The position numbers and the translations under genes were made by a program. Positions 8,838 through 17,391 of a stretch of DNA of 64,000 nt are shown piece by piece. The number at the start of each line of letters is the position of its first letter. Position 1 is the stretch's first letter. The notes beneath the pieces were generated by a model, which saw nothing but the letters and a program-made list of their open reading frames with translations, was not told the DNA's origin and made no database searches. This DNA comes from Ramlibacter albus (GTDB taxonomy: Bacteria; Pseudomonadota; Gammaproteobacteria; Burkholderiales; Burkholderiaceae_C): assembly GCF_014297445.1 (NCBI RefSeq), contig NZ_JACORU010000006.1, forward strand, positions 124,001 through 188,000. Reading direction: 5' to 3'.

Positions 8838-9715
8838 TGGACCTCGTCTGGCGCATCGCGCAGGTCATCATCCCCGTCTTCCTGATCGTCGCCCTCGGCT
8901 ACGTCTACACGCGCAAGCGCCACCCGGACTACGGCTGGTTCAACCGCATCATGCTGGACGTGCTCACCCCGCTGCTCGTGTACACGGCGCTCGCAGGCAA
9001 GGACTTCCACCTGGCCGAGCACACGCGCCTGCTCGCGGGCGGCGCGATCCTGATCCTCGTGACCGGCGCCATCGCCTGGCCGCTCGCGCGCATGTCGCAC
9101 ACGGACCCGCGCACCCTCGTGCCTGTCGTCATGTTCACCAACTGCGGCAACATGGGCCTGCCGCTCGCCCTGCTCGCCTTCGGCCAGCAGGGTTTCGCGG
9201 CCGCCGTGGCGCTCTTCTCCATCAGCAACGTCATCCACTTCTCGCTGGGCGCGCGCATCACGAGCGCGCATGCGAGCACGCGCGACCTGCTGCTCAGCCC
9301 CTTGATGATCTCCAGCGCCCTCGGCTTCGCCAGCGCCGCCACCGGCGTGCGCCCGCCGGACGTCATCTTCACCGGCATGCGAATGCTGGGCGAGGCGATG
9401 CTGCCGCTGATGCTGTTCGCGCTCGGCGCGCGCCTCACGCAACTCAAGCGCGAGGACATCCCGCGCGGCCTGCTGGGCGCGTTCGCGCGGCCGGTGATCG
9501 GGCTGGCGATCGCGCTGCCGCTGGCGTACGTGCTGCAACTGGAAGGCATCGCGCGCGGGCAGCTGCTGCTGTTCGCCGCGCTGCCGCCGGCGGTGATGCA
9601 GTTCCTGCTGGCCGAGCGCTACCAGCAGGAGCCCGAACGCGTGGCCGCGATGATCCTTCTGGGCAACGCCCTTGCTGTGGTGTCGGTGCCGATCGGGTTG
9701 GCGCTGTCGCTCTAG
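8837..9715 (+). CDS. AEC (auxin efflux carrier) family transporter
   Basis: 292-residue inner-membrane protein with about ten hydrophobic segments in two halves. VIIPVFLIVALGYVYTRK at the N-terminus, FTNCGNMGLPLALLAFG in the middle and ALPPAVMQFLLAERYQQEPE near the C-terminus are characteristic of AEC carriers such as MdcF and YfdV. These often move malonate, malate or other carboxylates, but the substrate here is unknown. The start ATG overlaps the upstream TGA by one base (TGATG), implying translational coupling with the DUF3445 gene. The 3' end overlaps the convergent neighbour by 4 bp. Confidence 0.85.
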   Translation: MDLVWRIAQVIIPVFLIVALGYVYTRKRHPDYGWFNRIMLDVLTPLLVYTALAGKDFHLAEHTRLLAGGAILILVTGAIAWPLARMSHTDPRTLVPVVMFTNCGNMGLPLALLAFGQQGFAAAVALFSISNVIHFSLGARITSAHASTRDLLLSPLMISSALGFASAATGVRPPDVIFTGMRMLGEAMLPLMLFALGARLTQLKREDIPRGLLGAFARPVIGLAIALPLAYVLQLEGIARGQLLLFAALPPAVMQFLLAERYQQEPERVAAMILLGNALAVVSVPIGLALSL

Positions 9716-10374
9716 GCGACCCGCTTGGCCATCGCGAGCACGGCGACGACGACGATCACCACCACGACGGCGGCGCTCGCCGCGATCATGAGCCCCCGAT
9801 TGGGGCTGGGCGTGAGCGGCGCCGGCTGACTGTCCGCCTCCGGCCACGGCGTCGCATTGGGCAACCACTCGACGAATTCGCCCGCGGCCTCGTGCGTGAA
9901 AAGCTCCAGCGTGAGCTTCTGCAGCTTGTCCTGCCCGTCGCTGCGAAGCCACAGTTCGACGATGGAATTGCGCACCCGCGCATGCACCACGTCCTTCAAG
10001 GGCAGCTTGATGCGGTCTTCCTTCCAGCCGAACCCGGCGCGGAACCGCCCGGCCATGCGCAGCACGTCCTGCTGCACGCGCGCCTCGATCTCGTCCTTGA
10101 AGCTCGGGATGTCGTGGCCGCGCCCCTCCACCTTCAGCAGCGACGCCGAATACGTGGCCTGCACGATCGAGAAGCTGCCGCTGCGCATCGGGTTGAAGCT
10201 GTTGTCGCGCGGGCGCAGCTTCACCAGGTCGGCCACGGTGAGCCGCTGCCCCTCGGGCGTGAGCAGCTCGTGCCCGCTCGTCAGGGTGTTCTTGATGCGC
10301 ATGCCGACGATGGTGCGGCGGTCGTAGGGCCCGACCTGCCGCCCTTCGAGGATGACGTGATAAACCGGCTCCAA
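9712..10374 (-). CDS. GYF-like domain protein with a C-terminal membrane anchor
   Basis: About 220 residues. The N-terminal 45 residues (VYHVILEGRQVGPYDRRTIV) resemble GYF_2-type domains that bind Pro-rich or protein partners. A central part follows with NPMRSGSFSIVQATYSASLL, then a Pro-rich linker and one C-terminal transmembrane helix (GLMIAASAAVVVVIVVVAVL) ending in MAKRVA, the topology of a tail-anchored cytoplasmic-facing protein. I prefer the TTG at 10374 because GGAGG lies 10 bp before it; ATG 10407 is the alternative. Function unknown. Confidence 0.7.
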   Translation of the reverse strand: MEPVYHVILEGRQVGPYDRRTIVGMRIKNTLTSGHELLTPEGQRLTVADLVKLRPRDNSFNPMRSGSFSIVQATYSASLLKVEGRGHDIPSFKDEIEARVQQDVLRMAGRFRAGFGWKEDRIKLPLKDVVHARVRNSIVELWLRSDGQDKLQKLTLELFTHEAAGEFVEWLPNATPWPEADSQPAPLTPSPNRGLMIAASAAVVVVIVVVAVLAMAKRVA

Positions 10375-10475
10375 GTAAAGCTTGCCTCCAATCCCGCGCG
10401 GGAGCATAGCGGAGAAAGGAGTCGTCCTACATTGGCGTTCGCCCCAGCATTTGGTGCCCGCGCGACAATCCGGCC

Positions 10476-11339
10476 ATGGCCTCGAACCAGAACATCCATG
10501 ACCGCCGCCTCGCTGACGCCTGGGCGACACTGCAAGCCCATGCCGTCGGGGGCCTCCCGCTCGACCCCGACGCGAGCCGCCTCGCCTTCGCGGACCCGGA
10601 ATTCCTGCTGCGGCGCGAGACGCGTGGCATCCGCTTCCAGCTGGAGTTGCTCAAGCCGGACCTGGAGCAGCAGGCGGCCGGTATCGAGAACACGATCGTG
10701 GTGTTCGGCAGCGCGCGCTTCCGCAGCACCGAACAGGCTGCGAAGCTGGTCGCCGAGGCCGAGGCGTCGGGCGATGAAGCGCAGGCCACCCGCGCCCGGG
10801 CGCTGCAGCGCAATTCCCACTACTACGAGAAGGCGCGCGCGTTCGGCCGCATCGTGGCCGAGTACAGCGCCGACAAGGTGCCGCGCGACAAGCTGTTCGT
10901 CTGCACGGGTGGCGGCCCGGGCATCATGGAAGCGGCCAACCGCGGCGCGCACGAGGCGGGCGGTGTCAGCGTGGGCCTGGCCATCGCGCTGCCGATGGAG
11001 GAAGCGGCCAACCCCTACGTCACGCCGGCGCTCTCGTTCAAGTTCCACTACTTCGCGCTGCGCAAGATGCATTTCATGATGCGCGCGAAGGCGCTGGTCG
11101 CCTTCCCCGGCGGCTTCGGCACGCTGGACGAGCTGTTCGAGGTGATCACGCTCGTGCAGACGCGCAAGTCCAAGCAGGTGCCGATCGTGCTGTTCGGCTC
11201 CGAGTACTGGAAGCGCCTCGTCGACTTCGACTTCCTCGTGGAAGAAGGCGTGATCTCGCCGGCGGACCTGCAGCTGTTCCACTACGCGGACGAGCCGCAG
11301 GTCGCGTGGGAGGCGATCAGGAAGTTCTACCGCCTTTGA
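10476..11339 (+). CDS. LOG-family nucleotide 5'-monophosphate phosphoribohydrolase
   Basis: 287 residues with a Rossmann-like fold. GGGPGIMEAANRGA and the signature PGGFGTLDELFEVITLVQ identify the LOG/TIGR00730 family, whose members hydrolyse nucleotide monophosphates to base plus ribose 5-phosphate (cytokinin activation or nucleotide salvage, PpnN-like). The Arg and Glu of the PGGxGTxxE motif are in place. About 60 residues precede the core, placing it with the longer type-II-like forms. The 3' end overlaps the convergent MFS gene by 23 bp. The physiological nucleotide is not evident. Confidence 0.85.
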   Translation: MASNQNIHDRRLADAWATLQAHAVGGLPLDPDASRLAFADPEFLLRRETRGIRFQLELLKPDLEQQAAGIENTIVVFGSARFRSTEQAAKLVAEAEASGDEAQATRARALQRNSHYYEKARAFGRIVAEYSADKVPRDKLFVCTGGGPGIMEAANRGAHEAGGVSVGLAIALPMEEAANPYVTPALSFKFHYFALRKMHFMMRAKALVAFPGGFGTLDELFEVITLVQTRKSKQVPIVLFGSEYWKRLVDFDFLVEEGVISPADLQLFHYADEPQVAWEAIRKFYRL

Positions 11340-12495
11340 GCTTCACGGCCATGGCCGTGCCGCAGCCGACCATCAGGCCCACTGCCCAGAACACGCCCGA
11401 CACGCCCACGATCGTGCCCGCCGCGCCGAAGAGCACCGGCATACCGACGCTCGACGCGTTGATGGCCATCATGCGCATGCCCACCGCCTCGCCGTGGCGG
11501 TGCTCGGGCGTGATCTGGTGCAGCATGCTCATGATCATCGGCTGCACCGAGCCGAGCGCGAACCCGAGCAGGACGGAGCACACGCCCATGCCGAGCGCCG
11601 TCGGCATCAGCGGGTAGACGGCGAACAGCACCGCGGTCGCCACCATCGCCGCGCTCACCGTGGCCCACTCTTCCAGGTAGGCGGCCATCATCGGCATCAC
11701 GACGCGGATCGCTGCCGCGGCGATCGCGAACGAGCCGAGGATCGTGCCGATCACCGACGCCGAGAACCCCCGTTCGTGCCCGAGCACCGGCACGACGAAC
11801 GTGTGCACGTCCCAGCAGGACGAGAGGAACCAGTTGACGATCAGCAGGCGGCGGAACATGGGGTCCTGCCACAGGTCCCACGCGCGCGTCGGCGCGGCAC
11901 CTTCGGGCACCACGACCGGCGGCAGCTCGTGCGCCTTGCGCACGAAGAGCCACGCGCCCAGCGGCAGCAGCGCCATGAGCAGGAACGCGGCGCGATAACC
12001 CGCGTGGTCGATGACGAGGCCGGCGGCGAACGGCCCGACGAAGTTGGAGATCGCGGGCCCGATCGCGAGCCACGAGAACACTTTCTTCAGCTGCGTGGAG
12101 CTCGTCGCCGCGCGGCCCGCATGGCGCTGCAACGCGATGGCCGCGCAACCCGTCGCGCCACCCGTGCACAACGCGCTGATGCAAAGCACGGGGAAGATGG
12201 GCCAGATCACGGCAATCCCGACGCCGATGCTCGCCGCGATCACGCCGTAAAGCACGGGCCGCTTGAGCCCGTGCCGGTCCGAGAAGCGGCCGGCGGGCAG
12301 CGCGAGGAACACCTGCGTCAGCGCGAACAGCGCGATGAGCACGCCCACCGCCGCCTCGCTGTGCCCCTGGTTGAGCGCATGCAGCGGCGCCGCCATGCGC
12401 GTGCCGGCCATGCAGGCGTGCAGGCACACCTGCCCCGCAATGAGGCGCGCGAGCTCCCCGGGGGGCGCGGGAGATTCAGCCGTCGGTGTCGTCAC
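11317..12495 (-). CDS. MFS transporter
   Basis: 392-residue major-facilitator permease with about twelve hydrophobic segments. The MFS motif-A region between helices 2 and 3 reads GRFSDRHGLKRPV, and a long cytoplasmic linker follows near residue 195 (PVVVPEGAAPTRAWDLWQDP). The reading starts with GTG and overlaps the rmuC stop by 20 bp, making it the last gene of a four-gene overlapping series from the NhaD-type antiporter. Substrate unknown. Confidence 0.85.
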   Translation of the reverse strand: MTTPTAESPAPPGELARLIAGQVCLHACMAGTRMAAPLHALNQGHSEAAVGVLIALFALTQVFLALPAGRFSDRHGLKRPVLYGVIAASIGVGIAVIWPIFPVLCISALCTGGATGCAAIALQRHAGRAATSSTQLKKVFSWLAIGPAISNFVGPFAAGLVIDHAGYRAAFLLMALLPLGAWLFVRKAHELPPVVVPEGAAPTRAWDLWQDPMFRRLLIVNWFLSSCWDVHTFVVPVLGHERGFSASVIGTILGSFAIAAAAIRVVMPMMAAYLEEWATVSAAMVATAVLFAVYPLMPTALGMGVCSVLLGFALGSVQPMIMSMLHQITPEHRHGEAVGMRMMAINASSVGMPVLFGAAGTIVGVSGVFWAVGLMVGCGTAMAVKLKGGRTS

Positions 12496-13819
12496 CGTTT
12501 TCGTCCACGGGCGGCAACAGGGATTGCGCCTCGCCTTCCGGCAACGCCTCGACCTTGCGCAGCGCCAGCCTCATCTGCTTCGCCCGGGTATCGGCCCTGT
12601 CCAGCGTGTCCGAGGCCTTCGACACCTGTTCCTTCACCTTGGCGACCCATTCGCCGTAGCGCTCGAACTCGGTCTTGACGGCGCCGAGCACCTTCCACAC
12701 TTCGGAGGCCTGCTGTTCGAGGGCCAGCGTGCGAAAGCCCATGTGCAGGCTGTTCAACATGGCGAGCAACGTCGTCGGGCCCGCAAGCGTCACGCGGTAG
12801 TCGCGCTGCAGCGTGTCCATCAGTCCGGGGCGGCGCAAGGCTTCGGCGTAGAGGCTCTCGATCGGCAGGAACAGGATCGCGAAGTCGGTGGTCTGCGGCG
12901 GGCACAGGTAGTACTCGCAGATCGACTTGGCCTCCTGCCGCAGCCGCACCTCCAGCGCGCGCGACGCGCTCTCCACGCCCGCCTGGTCCGCGCGGTCCTG
13001 CGCGTCGAGCAGGCGCTCGTAATCCTCGCGCGGGAATTTCGCGTCGATCGGCAGCCACACGGGCGTGCCGTCGCTGCTGCGCCCCGGGAAGCGAATCGCG
13101 AAGTCGACACGCTGGTTGCTGCGCGGCTTGGTCTCCACCTGCTTCGAATACTGCTCGTTCGTCAGCACCTGCTCCAGCAGCGCCTCGAGCTGCACCTCGC
13201 CGAACATGCCACGCGTCTTGACGTTGGTCAGCACGCGCTGCAGGTCGCCCACGCCCTGCGCGAGCGACTGCATCTGGCCGAGCCCCTGGTGCACCTGCTC
13301 CAGCCGCTCGGCCACCTGCTTGAAGCTTTCGCCCAGGCGCGTCTCCAGCGTGGTCTGCAGCTTCTCGTCCACCGTCTTGCGCATCTCGTCCAGCTTGGCG
13401 GCGTTGGTCTGCTGCAGGATCGAGAGCTGCGCTTCGAGCGTGCCGCGCACTTCGGCCAGGCGTCGCACGTTGGCCTCCGACAGCGATTGCAGTTGCTGGT
13501 TGAGCGTGTCCGACAGCGTCTTCTGCAGCAGCGCGAGCTGCTGCGTGAGCGCGTCGATCTGCGCGTTCTGAGTGCGCGTGGCTTCGGCGCCGGTCTTGAG
13601 CACCGCGTCCTGGAAGGTGGCGAGCGTCTGCGTGAGCTCGGTGCGTGCGCCGCGCGACGACTCGCTGATCTCGCGGCGCAGCTCGCGCTCCAGCCGCTCG
13701 TTGGCCGCCATCAGCTCGGCGCGGCCATTGTCCTGCGCCGGCGGCTTGCGCACCAGCAGGACGGCGAGCATGACGACGTTCGCGATCGCGAGGGCGAGGA
13801 TCAGCCAGGTCTCGATCAA
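12476..13819 (-). CDS. rmuC: DNA recombination protein RmuC
   Basis: 447 residues. One N-terminal membrane helix (IETWLILALAIANVVMLAVL) is followed by a long coiled coil (about residues 35-190) and the RmuC nuclease-like domain (TNVKTRGMFGEVQLEALLEQ; VWLPIDAKFPREDYERLLDA; DFAILFLPIESLYAEALRRP). RmuC limits inversions at short inverted repeats and is membrane tethered in other bacteria. The start is a TTG (13819-13817) overlapping the upstream TGA, as homology begins at LIETWLIL and no ATG is available nearby; the coupling helps explain the weak codon. Confidence 0.93.
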   Translation of the reverse strand: MIETWLILALAIANVVMLAVLLVRKPPAQDNGRAELMAANERLERELRREISESSRGARTELTQTLATFQDAVLKTGAEATRTQNAQIDALTQQLALLQKTLSDTLNQQLQSLSEANVRRLAEVRGTLEAQLSILQQTNAAKLDEMRKTVDEKLQTTLETRLGESFKQVAERLEQVHQGLGQMQSLAQGVGDLQRVLTNVKTRGMFGEVQLEALLEQVLTNEQYSKQVETKPRSNQRVDFAIRFPGRSSDGTPVWLPIDAKFPREDYERLLDAQDRADQAGVESASRALEVRLRQEAKSICEYYLCPPQTTDFAILFLPIESLYAEALRRPGLMDTLQRDYRVTLAGPTTLLAMLNSLHMGFRTLALEQQASEVWKVLGAVKTEFERYGEWVAKVKEQVSKASDTLDRADTRAKQMRLALRKVEALPEGEAQSLLPPVDENGDDTDG

Positions 13820-14805
13820 GCGCGCGCCCCTTGCAGCACTTCGGGGTTCAGCGGCGTGAGCGGCTTGCCGTTCACGAGGAACCCGATGAGGTTGTCGGCG
13901 GCGAGCTCCGCCATCGCGCGGCGTGTCTGGACCGTGGCGCTGGCGATGTGGGGCGTGAGCACGACGTTGGGCACCGTGAGCAGGTCGGGGTGCACCTTGG
14001 GCTCGCCTTCGAACACGTCCAGACCCGCGGCCGCGATGCGGCGCTCTCGCAGCGCCTGCGCGAGGGCTGCGTCGTCGACGATGCCGCCGCGCGCGATGTT
14101 CACGAGCGTCGCCGTCGGCTTCATCAGCGCGATCTCCGCCGCGCCGATCGCGTGGTGCGATTGCGGTGTGTACGGCAGCACCAGCACCAGGTGGTCGGCC
14201 TGGCGCAGCAGGTCTTCCTTGCTCACATACGCCGCGCCGCAAGCGCGCTCCAGCTCGGGCGAGAGCCGCGAGCGGTTGTGGTAGATCACCTTCATGCCGA
14301 AGCCGTGCGCGCCGCGCTTCGCGATGCCCTGCCCGATGCGGCCCATGCCCAGGATGCCCAGCGTGCTGCCGTGCACTTCGCTGCCCGCGAACATGTCGAA
14401 GCGCCAGCGGTCCCACTTTCCGGCGCGCAGGAAATGCTCGCTCTCGGTGATGCGGCGCGCGGTGGCCATCAGCAGCGCGAAGCCGAAGTCGGCCGTGGTT
14501 TCGGTCAGCACGTCGGGCGTGTTGGTCGCGAGCACGCCGCGCGCGGTCATCGCCGCGAGGTCGAAGTTGTTGAAGCCGACGGCCATGTTGGCGCACAGCT
14601 TCAGGCCGGGGCACGCTGCCAGCACTTCGGCGTCGATGCGCTCGCTGCCGGTGGTGAACGCGCCCGCCTTGCCTTGCAGGCGTTCGATGAGCTGCGGCTT
14701 GGTCCACAGCACGTCGTCCTGGTTGGCCTGGACGTCGAAATGCTGCTGCAGCTTCGCCAGCGTCTCCGGGAAGACGGCGCGGGCGACGAGGATGGAAGGT
14801 TTCAT
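13816..14805 (-). CDS. D-isomer 2-hydroxyacid dehydrogenase (GhrB/hydroxypyruvate reductase-like)
   Basis: 329 residues. The NAD(P) loop is GILGMGRIGQGIAKR; the catalytic set is Arg in NIARGGIVDD, Glu in DVFEGEP and His in TPHIASAT. VGFNNFDLAAMTARGVLATN is typical of glyoxylate/hydroxypyruvate reductases and D-glycerate dehydrogenases. It interconverts 2-oxoacids and D-2-hydroxyacids in the cytoplasm. ATG 14805 overlaps the stop of the NhaD-type gene as ATGA, and its own stop overlaps the rmuC TTG. Whether glyoxylate, hydroxypyruvate or 2-ketogluconate is preferred is open. Confidence 0.88.
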   Translation of the reverse strand: MKPSILVARAVFPETLAKLQQHFDVQANQDDVLWTKPQLIERLQGKAGAFTTGSERIDAEVLAACPGLKLCANMAVGFNNFDLAAMTARGVLATNTPDVLTETTADFGFALLMATARRITESEHFLRAGKWDRWRFDMFAGSEVHGSTLGILGMGRIGQGIAKRGAHGFGMKVIYHNRSRLSPELERACGAAYVSKEDLLRQADHLVLVLPYTPQSHHAIGAAEIALMKPTATLVNIARGGIVDDAALAQALRERRIAAAGLDVFEGEPKVHPDLLTVPNVVLTPHIASATVQTRRAMAELAADNLIGFLVNGKPLTPLNPEVLQGARA

Positions 14806-16043
14806 GGTGACTTGGCGGGAACGGGTTGCGACTTTGACCGGGATTGGACATGCTCGTCGGGCGCCCAGCCCAGCACGAGCAGCAGCGCGGCGAAGCCGAG
14901 CACGTAGCCGACGGCGACGTGCCAGCCGCCGCGCACCCACGCGACCACGGAGCGGCCTTCAGGGTACATGTTGCACAGGGCGACGCCGGCAGAGGAGCCG
15001 AACCAGATCATCGAGCCGCCGAAACCGACGGCATAGGCGAGGAAGCCCCAGTCGTAGCCGCCTTGGCGCAACGCGAGCGCGGTCAGCGGGATGTTGTCGA
15101 AAACGGCGCTCACGAAGCCGAGGCCCAGTGTGGTGGCCCACGAAGCGGCGGGCAAGGCCTTCACCGGCATCATCGCGGCGCACATGACGAGGGCTAGCAG
15201 GAAGATGCTGCCGCGCAGAGCGCCGGGCAGCAGGCTCCACGTGGGGCTGCGCCAGCCGGCGGTGGCGAGCAACGCCACCCACACCGCGATGCCGATGGCG
15301 GGCCAGTCGTTGAGCGCCTGCGGATGGCGCAGGTTGAGGAACACATTGGTTGCAATCGCCGCCACGAGGATGATCGCGACGACCGCGAGCCGCGCGTGGT
15401 CCACGTTCACCTGCTTCGGGCTGTCCTTCATGATCGGCTGGTACGCGTGCTGCTGCCGGGCCGCGACCACGCTGAAGAACAGCACGGCCACGATGGCGCC
15501 GACGTACGCCTCGAACACCTGCACCGGCGACACGCCAGCGATCCACATCATCGTCGTGGTGGTGTCGCCGACCACGCTCCCGGCGCCGCCTGCGTTGCTG
15601 GCCGCGACGATGGCAGCGAGGTAGCCCACGTGCACGCGGCCGCGATAGAGCACGTGCGCCATGGCGCCGCCCAGCATCGCGGCGGCGATGTTGTCGAGGA
15701 AGCTCGAGATGACGGCCACGATCACCAGCAGCCAGAAGCCGCCCTTCCAGTCGTCGGGCAGCACGTCGGGCAGCAGGTCGGTGAGGTGGCTGCGCTCGAA
15801 GTGGTCCGCCAGCAGCGCGAAGCCGAGCAGCAGCCCGAGCAGGTTGGCCAGCGTCACCCATTCGTGCGCCAGCAGGCCCGCGAGGCCGGGCAGGCCGGGC
15901 ACCCCGCCGAAATCGCCGAGCAGCAGCTTGTACAGCGCGATGGTCACCATGCCGGTGAGCGCGACCTGCAGCGTGTGGTGGTGGAACAGCGCGACGCCGA
16001 GCAGCGTGAGGGCGAAGAGGATGAAATCGAAGGGGACGCCCAT
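14802..16043 (-). CDS. NhaD-type sodium:proton antiporter (ArsB/NhaD permease family)
   Basis: 413 residues, about eleven to twelve hydrophobic segments. Membrane-embedded polar motifs include ISSFLDNIAAAMLGG, ASNAGGAGSVVGDTTTTMMW and FVSAVFDNIPLTALALRQGG; the two SxxxDN motifs in opposite halves are characteristic of NhaD Na+/H+ antiporters within the ion-transporter superfamily. It would exchange Na+ (or Li+) for H+ at the inner membrane. First gene of the overlapping minus-strand series. A related dicarboxylate or arsenite carrier is less likely given these motifs. Confidence 0.82.
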   Translation of the reverse strand: MGVPFDFILFALTLLGVALFHHHTLQVALTGMVTIALYKLLLGDFGGVPGLPGLAGLLAHEWVTLANLLGLLLGFALLADHFERSHLTDLLPDVLPDDWKGGFWLLVIVAVISSFLDNIAAAMLGGAMAHVLYRGRVHVGYLAAIVAASNAGGAGSVVGDTTTTMMWIAGVSPVQVFEAYVGAIVAVLFFSVVAARQQHAYQPIMKDSPKQVNVDHARLAVVAIILVAAIATNVFLNLRHPQALNDWPAIGIAVWVALLATAGWRSPTWSLLPGALRGSIFLLALVMCAAMMPVKALPAASWATTLGLGFVSAVFDNIPLTALALRQGGYDWGFLAYAVGFGGSMIWFGSSAGVALCNMYPEGRSVVAWVRGGWHVAVGYVLGFAALLLVLGWAPDEHVQSRSKSQPVPAKSP

Positions 16044-16069
16044 GGCGCGCGATTATCCGTGACTCGACT

Positions 16070-16133
16070 GTAGGCACCTGCCTACGAAAGTGCTCCAGCG
16101 CTTCCTACCGCCGTGCCGGGGAGCGCTTCCTAC
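16070..16133 (+). promoter_or_regulatory. Inverted and direct repeats upstream of the CsbD gene
   Basis: GTAGGC-ACCT-GCCTAC is a perfect dyad at 16070-16085. It is followed by a 12-bp direct repeat, AGCGCTTCCTAC, at 16097-16108 and 16122-16133. Both lie between the divergent antiporter and CsbD starts, so they could be operator or alternative-sigma elements. No convincing sigma-70 hexamers accompany them. Confidence 0.45.
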
Positions 16134-16143
16134 AGTGCGGAGC

Positions 16144-16356
16144 ATGAACCACGATCGCATCGAGGGCCGCTGGAAGCAGATCAAGGGCAAGGTGAAGGAG
16201 CAGTGGGGCCGCCTCACCGACGACGACCTCGAGGTCATCGCCGGGCGGCGCGACCAGCTGCTCGGCCGCATCCAGCAGCGCCACGGCATCGCGCGTGAGG
16301 AAGCCGAGCGCGAAGTGCGCCGCTTCGAGCGCGACCACCCGGACACGCTGGCATGA
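16144..16356 (+). CDS. CsbD family stress protein
   Basis: 70 residues. MNHDRIEGRWKQIKGKVKEQ and GRLTDDDLEVIAGRRDQLLG match CsbD-like proteins (YjbJ family), small, charged and abundant in general stress or stationary phase; biochemical role unknown. ATG 16144 is chosen over the longer reading because the family starts exactly there. The stop overlaps the start of the next gene as ATGA. Confidence 0.93.
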   Translation: MNHDRIEGRWKQIKGKVKEQWGRLTDDDLEVIAGRRDQLLGRIQQRHGIAREEAEREVRRFERDHPDTLA

Positions 16357-16763
16357 ACGCGCGCCTTGCGGCACTCGCGGGCGTGATGGCGCTTGCGGCC
16401 GCGCTGCCCGCCGCGGCGATGACGCGCGCCGAGTACAGCGCGCAACGCTCGCGCATCCAGGACAAGTACGCCACCGACAAGGACCGCTGCTGGACACGCG
16501 GCGACGTTCAGCGGCGCGTGTGTGAAGTGCAGGCCCGCGTCGCCTATGACATCGCGCGCCTGGAGTTGCGCGCGCAGTACCGGCCGACGCCATCCAATGT
16601 CGAGAAGGCACGCCACGCGAAAGCCGATGCCGCGCGGGCGCTCGACGAAGCCAGGTGCGACGACCTGCGCGCGAGCGCGAAGAAGGTCTGCGTCGACGAG
16701 GCGCGTGCCAAGTGGAAGAACGCGCGCGCGGAAGAGCACGCCGCCGCCTCCGAGGCGCGCTGA
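16353..16763 (+). CDS. Periplasmic hypothetical protein, paralogue of the next gene
   Basis: 136 residues. A signal peptide (MNARLAALAGVMALAAALPA, cleavage after AAA) is followed by a charged, helical mature region: AMTRAEYSAQRSRIQDKYAT, a CDDLRASAKKVC segment and an Ala/Arg/Glu-rich tail. The Y-x-x-x-K-x-x-I pattern and paired cysteines repeat in the following gene, so the two are paralogues. Coupled to csbD by a 4-bp overlap, pointing to envelope stress. Function unknown. Confidence 0.8.
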   Translation: MNARLAALAGVMALAAALPAAAMTRAEYSAQRSRIQDKYATDKDRCWTRGDVQRRVCEVQARVAYDIARLELRAQYRPTPSNVEKARHAKADAARALDEARCDDLRASAKKVCVDEARAKWKNARAEEHAAASEAR

Positions 16764-16872
16764 GCTCGCGCTTGTCGGCTGCGGCCTACGCCACAGGTTT
16801 GCAACGTCCTACCGCCTGAGCTTGCCCCGGTGCGTTGCATGGAAGGACCCCTCCCAACAGAAAGGACCCGAC

Positions 16873-17385
16873 ATGAAACAGACCTTCATTTCCCTCGCCG
16901 TGGCCGCCTGCTGCGCCGTCACCGGCTCCGCATTCGCCGCGATGAACAAGGACGAGTACAAGGCCGAGAAGGACAAGATCGAAGCCGCGTACAAGGCCGA
17001 CAAGGCCAAGTGCGACGCGCTGAAGGACAACGCCAAGGACATCTGCAAGGCCGAGGCCAAGGGCAAGGAGAAGGTTGCCAAGGCCCAGCTGGAGGCCAGT
17101 TACAAGCCCAGCCCGAAGCACGAAGCCGACGTGAAGAAGGCCCAGGCCGACGCCGACTACGACGTCGCCAAGGAAAAGTGCGAGGACCTCAAGGGCAAGG
17201 AACAGAGCGCCTGCAAGCAGGAAGCCAAGGCCGCGCACGAGAAGGCCAAGGGCGAAGTGAAGGCCGCCAAGGCCGAAGCCAAGGCCGTCGAGAAGAAGGT
17301 CGAGGCGAAGGACGAGAAGTCCTCCGCGATGGGCGCCGGCCCCACGACGTCGCCGAACACGACGACGTCCGGCCAGAAGAAGTAA
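16873..17385 (+). CDS. Periplasmic Lys/Ala/Glu-rich coiled-coil protein
   Basis: 170 residues. After a signal peptide (MKQTFISLAVAACCAVTGSA, cleaved near FAA) come MNKDEYKAEKDKIEAAYKAD and a highly charged helical region dominated by Lys, Ala and Glu, including AKAEAKAVEKKVEAKDEK. Four cysteines (CDALK, ICKAEAK, CEDLK, ACKQEAK) are spaced as potential disulfide pairs. The tail is Thr/Ser-rich (AGPTTSPNTTTSGQKK). The DEYKxxKxxIxxxYKxDKxxC core is shared with the preceding gene. Preceded by an AAAGGA site. Role unknown; context suggests stress protection in the periplasm. Confidence 0.8.
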   Translation: MKQTFISLAVAACCAVTGSAFAAMNKDEYKAEKDKIEAAYKADKAKCDALKDNAKDICKAEAKGKEKVAKAQLEASYKPSPKHEADVKKAQADADYDVAKEKCEDLKGKEQSACKQEAKAAHEKAKGEVKAAKAEAKAVEKKVEAKDEKSSAMGAGPTTSPNTTTSGQKK

Positions 17386-17391
17386 GGGCTT

